Part shown: positions 20,814-26,343 of the stretch, piece after piece
How the letters are laid out: each line of letters begins with the position of its first letter
How positions within the stretch are numbered: position 1 is the first letter of the stretch
DNA from: DASXBJ01 sp036491755
GTDB lineage: Bacteria; Chloroflexota; Dormibacteria; Dormibacterales; Dormibacteraceae
Length of the DNA: 26,343 bases
NCBI GenBank assembly: GCA_036491755.1
Contig: DASXBJ010000035.1
Coordinates: 1-26,343 of the forward strand
Direction of reading: 5' to 3'
The notes under the pieces: model-generated
Databases searched by the model: none
What the model was told of the DNA's origin: nothing
What the model saw: only the letters and a program-made list of their open reading frames with translations
Program-made: the position numbers and the translations under genes

Positions 20814-21780
20814 GGAACCGGACGGTGCGGTGCTGCTGGTCGGGCGGACGCGCGGCCCGGAAGAGCGCCTGGTTCCGGCCGCCGGCTTCGAGCTGGCGAC
20901 GGTCAACGTTCGTGGCTTCGACCGCGACGCGGTCTGGAAGAACCTCGCGCTTCCGGTGGTCATCCCCGCTTCGCTGCGGGCCGGACTGCGGATCGTCGAT
21001 CAGTTTCGCCCCGATGTCGTACTCGGCATGGGTGGTTACGTGATGGCGCCGGCGGTCGCCGCGGCGCGGATTCGCGGCATCCCTTACGTGCTGCACGAGA
21101 AAGACGTGCGGCCCGGGCTGGCCACCCGGATATTCGCCGGACGGGCCGCCGCCGTCTGCACGACTCTGCCGGGAACGGAGAAGCGCCTGCACGCCAGGCG
21201 CGTGCTCCTCACCGGCGTGCCGCTGCGCGCGGGTTTCACGCGGCGGACTCCCGACGTGCCACCTCAGCGCCTGCTCATCACCGGCGGCAGTCAGGGCGCC
21301 CGCAACATCAATCAGGCCGTGTGGGCGGCGCTCGACGAGCTTTGCGCGCGGTTCGTCGAGGTCGTGCACATCGCCGGACGGAACGGCGCGGAAGGGGTGG
21401 CGCGACACAGCCACGACCGCTACCGCGGGTTGACGTTCACCGACGAGATGGCGCCGTTGATGGGTCGGGCCGACCTCATCGTGTGTCGCGCCGGCGTCGG
21501 CACCATCGCCGAGGCCGCCGCGGTGGGACTGCCCATGGTGCTGGTGCCCGGCACGTTCGGCGGCGGCCACCAGGAGGAGAACGCCGCCGCGATGGTCGAG
21601 GCGGGCGCCGCGGTCCGTATCGGTGACGCCCAGCTTTCCGGCGCGAGCCTCGTGGCGACCATCGACGGCCTGAACGCCGCCAGGCTGACCGCGATGGCGC
21701 AGGCGTCCGCAACAGCCGGCCGGCACGATGCCGCCCAGCGCGTTCTAGGTTTGTTGCGCGAGGTGCTGGCCGGCCAATGA
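20734..21780 (+). CDS. murG: UDP-GlcNAc:lipid I N-acetylglucosaminyltransferase MurG
   Basis: 348-residue peripheral membrane GT28 enzyme converting lipid I to lipid II on the cytoplasmic face. The N-terminal G-loop is MRLLIAGGGTGGHLYPALAVA; then VRGFDRD, MGGYVMAPAVAAARIRGIPYVLHE (usual LHEQN is LHEKD here), TGGSQGARNINQAVW, and the UDP-GlcNAc site RAGVGTIAEAAAVGLPMVLVP with GGHQEENA. ATG 20734 has CGGAG 5 nt upstream; GTG 20728 is an alternative that would add two residues. It lies within the end of ftsW and overlaps murC by 4 nt. Confidence 0.96.
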   Translation: MRLLIAGGGTGGHLYPALAVARAFRAEEPDGAVLLVGRTRGPEERLVPAAGFELATVNVRGFDRDAVWKNLALPVVIPASLRAGLRIVDQFRPDVVLGMGGYVMAPAVAAARIRGIPYVLHEKDVRPGLATRIFAGRAAAVCTTLPGTEKRLHARRVLLTGVPLRAGFTRRTPDVPPQRLLITGGSQGARNINQAVWAALDELCARFVEVVHIAGRNGAEGVARHSHDRYRGLTFTDEMAPLMGRADLIVCRAGVGTIAEAAAVGLPMVLVPGTFGGGHQEENAAAMVEAGAAVRIGDAQLSGASLVATIDGLNAARLTAMAQASATAGRHDAAQRVLGLLREVLAGQ

Positions 21781-23069
21781 GAGTGCACCTGATGGGCGCC
21801 GGCGGGGCGGGCGTCTCCGCGCTGGCGCGGGTCTTCCTGGCTCGCGGCGATGAGGTCAGCGGCTGCGACACCAGGCCGTCGGAAACCACCTCGGAGCTCG
21901 AGGCAGCCGGGGTGCGCATGATGGTCGGACACGACCCGGAGCACGTGCTGTTCCAGGATCTGCTGGTCTACAGCGGAGCGATCAAGGGCTCGCCGGAGCT
22001 GGACGCGGCTCGCGCGATGGGGCTCAAGGTGGTGAGCAGGCCGGAGATGCTGGCGGAGCTGATAAATGGCAGCAACTCGATCGCCGTCGCAGGCACCGCG
22101 GGCAAGACGACGGTGACGCACATGCTCGGCCACATCCTGGTCACCGCCGGCTTTGATCCGACCGTGCTGGTCGGTGACGGCGCCAGCGCCCGGGCCGGCC
22201 GTTCGGACTGGCTCGTGGCCGAGACCGATGAATCCGACGGCACCCTGACGCTTCATCATCCGCAGCGGGCGATCGTGACCAACATCGAGCTCGACCACCC
22301 GGATCATTTCCGCGACGTCACCGCCGTGCGCGACCTCTTCCAGTGGTTCATCGGAGCCCTGCCGGAAACCGGTCTCGCCGTACTTTGCGCCGACGACGAG
22401 CTGGCGCGTGAGCTCGAGCCGAAGGCGCGCAAGGTGACTTACGGATTTCGCACCGGATCGATTTATCGCTGCGAGCCAGACCGGCCGTTTGCCCTCCACC
22501 ATGGCGGCGAGCTGCTGGGTCGCATCGACCTGCGGCAACCCGGCCGTCACAACATCCAGAACGCGACCGCTGCAGCCGCCATGGCGCTGGAGCTGGGCGT
22601 GAAGTTCGTGGACGTGGCCGGCGCGCTGGCGGGCTTCCCGGGAGCCCACCGGCGCATGGAGTTCCTCGGTGTGTTCCAGGGCGCAATGGTCTATGACGAC
22701 TACGCTCACCATCCGACCAAGGTTCGCGCGACGATCGAGGCGGCGCGCGAGCTGCGGCATCGGCGCCTCATCGTCGTGTTCCAGCCGCACCGCTACTCGC
22801 GCCTGGCGGCCCTCATGCACGACTTCGCGCGCGCGTTCACCGGAGCCGACCGCGTGCTCGTGCTCGACGTTTACAGCGCCGGCGAGGAGAACCCGACCGG
22901 CGTCCAGGCGGCGGACCTGGCGCATCAGGTTCCCAATGCGACATATGTTGGCGATTTCGTGCGCGCCCGCGAAGAGCTGGAGGGCCTGGTCGGCCGCGAG
23001 GACCTGGTCTTGCTGATGGGCGCGGGAGACATCAAGAAGTTGGGCGATGAGCTGGCGCACAAAACCTAA
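21777..23069 (+). CDS. murC: UDP-N-acetylmuramate--L-alanine ligase MurC
   Basis: 430-residue cytoplasmic ligase adding the first L-Ala to UDP-MurNAc. Marks are MRVHLMGAGGAGVSALAR, the VYSGAIKGSPE strand, ATPase loop AGTAGKTTVTHM with Lys110, ETDESDGT, NIELDHPDHF, GRHNIQNATAA, RRMEFLG, DDYAHHPTKVRATI, FQPHRYSRL and YSAGEEN. The P-loop reads GTAGKTT where almost all MurC have GTHGKTT (His to Ala at residue 108). YAHHPTE of most MurC is YAHHPTK here. Otherwise all motifs are present and length is normal, so the protein should be active. ATG 21777 overlaps the murG stop (ATGA); the gene overlaps murB by 23 nt. Confidence 0.95.
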   Translation: MRVHLMGAGGAGVSALARVFLARGDEVSGCDTRPSETTSELEAAGVRMMVGHDPEHVLFQDLLVYSGAIKGSPELDAARAMGLKVVSRPEMLAELINGSNSIAVAGTAGKTTVTHMLGHILVTAGFDPTVLVGDGASARAGRSDWLVAETDESDGTLTLHHPQRAIVTNIELDHPDHFRDVTAVRDLFQWFIGALPETGLAVLCADDELARELEPKARKVTYGFRTGSIYRCEPDRPFALHHGGELLGRIDLRQPGRHNIQNATAAAAMALELGVKFVDVAGALAGFPGAHRRMEFLGVFQGAMVYDDYAHHPTKVRATIEAARELRHRRLIVVFQPHRYSRLAALMHDFARAFTGADRVLVLDVYSAGEENPTGVQAADLAHQVPNATYVGDFVRAREELEGLVGREDLVLLMGAGDIKKLGDELAHKT

Positions 23070-23964
23070 CCTCGTGTGGCTGCGCGAGCTGCCGGGCATC
23101 TCCGAGCAGGAGCCGCTCGCCTCGCGCACGTCGTTCGGCATCGGCGGGCCGGCGGACTTTTTCATCGAGTCCAGCCGGCCGGAAGCGATCGAGAAGGCGA
23201 TCGAGGGATGCCGGGAACGCGGCATCCCGTATCTGCTTTTGGGCGCGGGGACCAACCTGCTCATCGCCGACAAGGGAGTCGAAGGCCTCGTGGTGCGCGT
23301 GGTCACCCGCGACCAGCATCTGGAGGGCACGAAAGTTCGCGCGGGCGCGGGGCTGAAGATGATGCGGCTCGCCCGGATCGTTGCCGACGCGGGGCTGCGC
23401 GGGTTTGAGTTCGCCATCGGCGTGCCCGGCACGGTCGGCGGCGCCGTGTACCAGAACGCCGGATGCTGGGGCAAGGAGATTCGCGAGGTCCTCGTGTCGG
23501 CCGAGGTTTACCGGCCGGGAAGCGGCGTCGCGACGATGACTCCGGCCGACCTGAAGCTGGGCTACCGATCGTCAGCCCTGCGCGAAGGGTCGCTCGCTGG
23601 TGCGTTCGTCATCTCGGCCACGCTGCGGCTCGAGCGGGGAGACGGGGAAGAGGCGAAGCGGCTGATGGCCCGCCTCACCAAGGAGCGCAACGAGACGCAG
23701 CCGATCAAGACGAAGAACTGCGGCAGCGTGTTCAAGAACCCGCCTGGCGACTCTGCCGGCCGCCTGGTCCAGGCCGCCGGCCTCAAGGGGGCGCGGCAGG
23801 GCGGTGCGGTCATCTCGCCACTCCACGGCAACTTCATCATCAACGAGGGGTCGGCAACCGCGGCCGACGTCAGGCGCCTCATCGAGCACGCGCAGGCCGA
23901 GATCAAGCGCAGGTTCAACATCGCGATCGAGACCGAGGTCGAGATGGTGGGTCGGTGGAAATGA
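23047..23964 (+). CDS. murB: UDP-N-acetylenolpyruvoylglucosamine reductase MurB
   Basis: 305-residue FAD enzyme reducing UDP-GlcNAc-enolpyruvate to UDP-MurNAc with NADPH. The FAD-binding region has TSFGIGGPADFF, LLLGAGTNLLIADKG, and GFEFAIGVPGTVGGAVYQNAGCWG; the substrate domain has LGYRSSAL and GSVFKNPPGDSAGRLVQAAGLKG with the proton-donor Ser227, then GGAVISPLHGNFIINEG. A C-terminal Glu (TEVEMVG, 297/299) is in place. The pattern is that of the shorter type II MurB. ATG 23047 lies inside the end of murC; the stop overlaps ddl as ATGA. Confidence 0.95.
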   Translation: MSWRTKPNLVWLRELPGISEQEPLASRTSFGIGGPADFFIESSRPEAIEKAIEGCRERGIPYLLLGAGTNLLIADKGVEGLVVRVVTRDQHLEGTKVRAGAGLKMMRLARIVADAGLRGFEFAIGVPGTVGGAVYQNAGCWGKEIREVLVSAEVYRPGSGVATMTPADLKLGYRSSALREGSLAGAFVISATLRLERGDGEEAKRLMARLTKERNETQPIKTKNCGSVFKNPPGDSAGRLVQAAGLKGARQGGAVISPLHGNFIINEGSATAADVRRLIEHAQAEIKRRFNIAIETEVEMVGRWK

Positions 23965-24914
23965 GGATTGCCGTGCTGCGCGGCGGCAAATCGGCTGAGC
24001 GCGAGGTCTCGCTGCGCTCGGGCGGCCAGGTCGAGAAGGCGTTGCGCCAACGCGGACACGACGTCACCGCGATCGACCTCGACCTTCAGACGTGGGACTT
24101 GCTGCGCGACGGCCGGTTCGAATGTGTCTTCAACGCGCTGCACGGACGGTTGGGCGAGGACGGCACCGTCCAGGGCATGCTCGAGCTGATCGGCCTGCCG
24201 TACACCGGGTCTGGGGTGCTTGCCTCGGCTCTCTGCATGGACAAGGCGAGGTCGAACAAGGTCATGGCGGGGGCCGGGCTGCACGTGCCCGAGTTCGAGG
24301 AGCTCGAGATCAAAGACGGGGTGGCCGCCGCGGCCGTCGAGAGGCTGGTGGCGCGACTTGGGTTCCCACTCGTGATCAAGCCGGTGCGTGAAGGATCGAC
24401 CATCGGCCTGACCATCGCGAAGGACGAGGATGCGGTGGCGACCGGTCTGGTTCTGGCCGGCCGCTACGACCGTCGGGTCATCGCACAGCGCTTTGCCAGC
24501 GGCACCGAGATTACCGTCGGGGTGCTCGCGACCCCTGACCTGCAGGTCCTGCCCACGCTGGAGATCGTCAGCGACAACCCCGTCTACGACTACGACGCCA
24601 AGTACACGGCCGGCAAGTCCCACCACATCATCCCTGCGCGCATCCCCGAGCCGGCCCGTGCTGCGGCCTCGGACGCGGCCGGCCGTGCGTTCATCGAGCT
24701 TGGCTGCTCCGGAATGGCGCGAGTCGACATCATCGTCGGCGGCGATGGCACCCCCTGGTTGCTCGAGGTCAACACAGTCCCGGGCCTGACCGAGCTCTCG
24801 CTTCTCCCGGATGCCGCCCGCGCCGCGGGCATCGAATTCGTCGATTTGTGCCAGCGCCTGGTCGACCACGCGGTCGGGCGGCACCAGCGCCGCATCGGCC
24901 CCACGGGCGTATGA
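23961..24914 (+). CDS. ddl: D-alanine--D-alanine ligase
   Basis: 317-residue ATP-grasp enzyme joining two D-Ala for the MurF reaction. The N-terminal domain begins MRIAVLRGGKSAEREVSLRSG; then FNALHGRLGEDGTVQGMLELIGLPYTGSGVLASALCMDKARSNKV, KPVREGSTIGLTIAK (ATP/omega region), YDYDAKYTAGKSHHIIPA, and the metal-binding MARVDIIVGGDGTPWLLEVNTVPGLTELSLLP. The serine-lid sequence YDAKYTAG and the catalytic Glu in SAEREVS agree with a D-Ala-D-Ala product rather than D-Lac. ATG 23961 overlaps murB by 4 nt and the stop overlaps ftsQ by 4 nt. Confidence 0.96.
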   Translation: MRIAVLRGGKSAEREVSLRSGGQVEKALRQRGHDVTAIDLDLQTWDLLRDGRFECVFNALHGRLGEDGTVQGMLELIGLPYTGSGVLASALCMDKARSNKVMAGAGLHVPEFEELEIKDGVAAAAVERLVARLGFPLVIKPVREGSTIGLTIAKDEDAVATGLVLAGRYDRRVIAQRFASGTEITVGVLATPDLQVLPTLEIVSDNPVYDYDAKYTAGKSHHIIPARIPEPARAAASDAAGRAFIELGCSGMARVDIIVGGDGTPWLLEVNTVPGLTELSLLPDAARAAGIEFVDLCQRLVDHAVGRHQRRIGPTGV

Positions 24915-25831
24915 GGTTTCGGCGGCGCCGCTCGCGCTTGAGGCCTCGGCGCACCCTGGATGCCAGCGAGCCGCTGAAAGGCCAGCTGTGGACGCGCTCG
25001 GAGAGGTCGCTCCGGCCCATGGACGTGCACTGGGGCTGGCGCGCCCTCGCGGTGGCGGCTGCGGGTATCGAAACTGTGCTACTCGCGTGGCTGTGGTTCG
25101 GCCCGGCGCTCTCGATCCAGACGGTGGATGTGACCGGCGCGCAGCACATGACCGCCGACCAGGTGGCGCATGCGGCCGGCCTGGGCCATTCGATCATCTC
25201 CATAGACGGCGTGTCCGGCCGCCAGCACCTCTTGAACGAGACGTGGATCCGCAGTGCCTCGGTCCAACCGCAGCTGCCAGGGACCGTGGTGATCCAGGTG
25301 GCCGAATGGGAGCCGATCGCCGCCTATCACTCGGGCAAGTCGACCAAGCTCTTCTTGCTCTCGAACCAGGCTGTGGTGCTCGGCTCCACGCCGTCCGGCG
25401 GCGGACTCGTCGATGTGCAAGGCCCGGCCGGCAGCGACCCGCGAGTCGGCGACAGGCCCCTGGATCCGCAGCTCCTGGTCGCGATGGTCAACATCCAGCG
25501 AGACTTCCCAGGCATGCTCGGACAGCAGGTCTCCGGATTCATTTTCGATTCCTGCGGCGACCTGACGCTCCTCGCCAAAAGAGGCTGGAAGGTTTATTTT
25601 GGCCGCGTGCTGACGCCAGAGCAGTTCGCGACGTTGAAGGACAAGCTCTCCGCACTCAAGTCGATCGCGGGGACCGCCAACGTCGACTACAACTCCGCCG
25701 ACCTGGAGTATGTAAACGTGATGAACGCCGCCGAGCCGGCCGTCGGCTACAAGTCCCTCGAACCCAAGTCGTCGCCCTCTCCAGCCGCCCCTCCGCAGCC
25801 GTCGCCCAACGCCGCCGCCGCATGCAAGTAA
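24911..25831 (+). CDS. ftsQ: Cell division protein FtsQ (POTRA domain)
   Basis: 306-residue bitopic septal protein that bridges FtsL/FtsB and other divisome parts. A very basic N-terminus (MRFRRRRSRLRPRRTL) precedes one membrane helix at about 44-64 (RALAVAAAGIETVLLAWLWF), then a POTRA domain (about 68-137: LSIQTVDVTGAQHMTADQV to NETWIRSASVQPQLPGTVVIQVAEWEPIA), the FtsQ beta domain, and a Pro/Ser/Ala-rich end (SSPSPAAPPQPSPN). ATG 24911 overlaps the ddl stop as ATGA. The end overlaps sbp by 10 nt. The conserved sequence is the POTRA; the rest is called from position. Confidence 0.9.
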   Translation: MRFRRRRSRLRPRRTLDASEPLKGQLWTRSERSLRPMDVHWGWRALAVAAAGIETVLLAWLWFGPALSIQTVDVTGAQHMTADQVAHAAGLGHSIISIDGVSGRQHLLNETWIRSASVQPQLPGTVVIQVAEWEPIAAYHSGKSTKLFLLSNQAVVLGSTPSGGGLVDVQGPAGSDPRVGDRPLDPQLLVAMVNIQRDFPGMLGQQVSGFIFDSCGDLTLLAKRGWKVYFGRVLTPEQFATLKDKLSALKSIAGTANVDYNSADLEYVNVMNAAEPAVGYKSLEPKSSPSPAAPPQPSPNAAAACK

Positions 25832-26154
25832 TCGTCATCGCCGTCCTGTTCGCCCTCCTGGGCGTCGTGCTGGGCGTCATGTCTCCCGTCACGATCCCGA
25901 TCACCTACGCGCGCTACACCGCGGTCGCCCTGCTGGCCGCCCTGGACTCGATATTCGGCGCGTTCAAGGCCTACATCGCAGGCACGTTCGAGCCGCGCGT
26001 ATTCTTCAGCGGCCTGCTGACCAACATGACCCTGGCTGCCGGGCTCGTCTACTTCGGCGACAAGCTGGGTGTCGACCTATCGATTGCCGCGATCGTCGCC
26101 TTCGGAGTGCGGATCTTCAACAACCTGGGAGCGATCCGCCGGCACTATCTCTAG
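25822..26154 (+). CDS. sbp: Small basic protein Sbp (DUF1290)
   Basis: 110-residue membrane protein of the DUF1290 family, found in the division cluster near ftsQ/divIB and ftsA in Firmicutes and Actinobacteria; the role is unknown. It has about three to four hydrophobic helices: VIVIAVLFALLGVVLGVM, then the conserved PITYARYTAVALLAALDSIFGAFKAYIAGTFEPRVFFSGLLTNM block, LAAGLVYFGDKLGVDLSIAAIVAFGVRIFNNLGAIRRHYL. ATG 25822 lies in the end of ftsQ (10-nt overlap), implying coupled translation. Its stop shares the tetranucleotide CTAG with the stop of the convergent HNH gene. Confidence 0.92.
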   Translation: MQVIVIAVLFALLGVVLGVMSPVTIPITYARYTAVALLAALDSIFGAFKAYIAGTFEPRVFFSGLLTNMTLAAGLVYFGDKLGVDLSIAAIVAFGVRIFNNLGAIRRHYL

Positions 26155-26343
26155 TCCGGTCCCCTAGATGCCGGACCAAATGTGACAGCCGGCGGGATGA
26201 CGAGCATCTCACCCGCTTCGGATTTGACCAGCTGCCATCCGCCCTCGTGGACCATCCAGTGATGCCGGTGACAGAGCAGGACCAGGTTGTCGAGGTCGGT
26301 GCTCCCGCCGTGGACCCAGTGCACGACATGGTGCGCCGCGCTC
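26151..26343 (-). CDS. HNH endonuclease, C-terminal part (runs off the window)
   Basis: The last 63 residues of a minus-strand gene: AAHHVVHWVHGGSTDLDNLVLLCHRHHWMVHEGGW, then a short tail ending in RGPD. This is the HNH motif: paired His of the first strand, Asn in LDNL, and the C-x-x-H(H) end. It matches the C-terminal nuclease domain of the DUF222/HNH proteins that are abundant in high-GC soil bacteria and often repeated in one genome. The rest, including any DUF222 part and start codon, lies beyond 26343. It is convergent with sbp and ends the dcw cluster on this side, where ftsA/ftsZ would be expected. Confidence 0.88.
   Translation of the reverse strand, partial: SAAHHVVHWVHGGSTDLDNLVLLCHRHHWMVHEGGWQLVKSEAGEMLVIPPAVTFGPASRGPD

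Noticed and set aside
220..24900. Long open frames antisense to epoxide hydrolase, the exporter and the dcw genes
   Set aside because: They mirror real genes in GC-rich DNA, have Arg/Ala/Pro/Ser-rich products without recognisable motifs, and lack start signals.
1..26343. CRISPR arrays, IS elements, prophage or integrase genes, rRNA/tRNA genes
   Set aside because: No regularly spaced repeats, transposase, recombinase or stable-RNA signatures were seen on either strand.

Overview
The window is a high-GC bacterial chromosome segment that uses ATG, GTG and TTG starts. It has a division and cell-wall (dcw) cluster in the order mraZ-rsmH-ftsL-ftsI-murF-mraY-murD-ftsW-murG-murC-murB-ddl-ftsQ-sbp. 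The gene for small basic protein (sbp) after ftsQ, together with the base composition, suggests a Terrabacteria lineage from soil (Chloroflexota/Dormibacterota-like or a deep actinobacterial relative). I cannot fix the phylum from sequence alone.

Layout. Positions 1-9876 are an accessory, mostly catabolic region of small transcription units. They comprise an epoxide hydrolase divergent from a MarR regulator, a nitronate monooxygenase-like flavoprotein, a DUF1801 protein, a TetR regulator divergent from an extended SDR, an MDR oxidoreductase, a six-Asp-box beta-propeller coupled to a MoaD-DUF1801 fusion, and an oligopeptidase B-type S9 peptidase. Both regulator/enzyme pairs carry two copies of an inverted repeat in their divergent control regions, which gives testable operators.

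Positions 9877-11797 hold a promoter, a structured leader of about 230 nt with a 22-codon ORF, a strong intrinsic terminator, and then an ABC-2 type exporter (ATPase plus permease). Segments of the leader can pair in mutually exclusive ways, as in a ribosome-controlled transcription attenuator. I regard this as the best candidate for an undescribed regulatory system.

Positions 11798-12262 are the mraZ control region: a TTGACA/TACTGT promoter, three 10-bp MraZ-type repeats, a very long inverted repeat able to form about 23 base pairs, and possibly a small ORF abutting mraZ.

Positions 12263-26154 are the dcw cluster, almost all translationally coupled by 1-80 nt overlaps. It makes the peptidoglycan precursor (MurC, MurD, MurF, Ddl, MurB), builds lipid I and lipid II (MraY, MurG), and carries the septal polymerase/transpeptidase complex (FtsW, FtsI, FtsL, FtsQ). 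murE is absent from its usual place, rsmH lacks a normal start codon and apparently begins at ATT, and ftsA/ftsZ do not follow ftsQ-sbp. Instead an HNH nuclease gene on the opposite strand meets sbp tail to tail and runs off the window.
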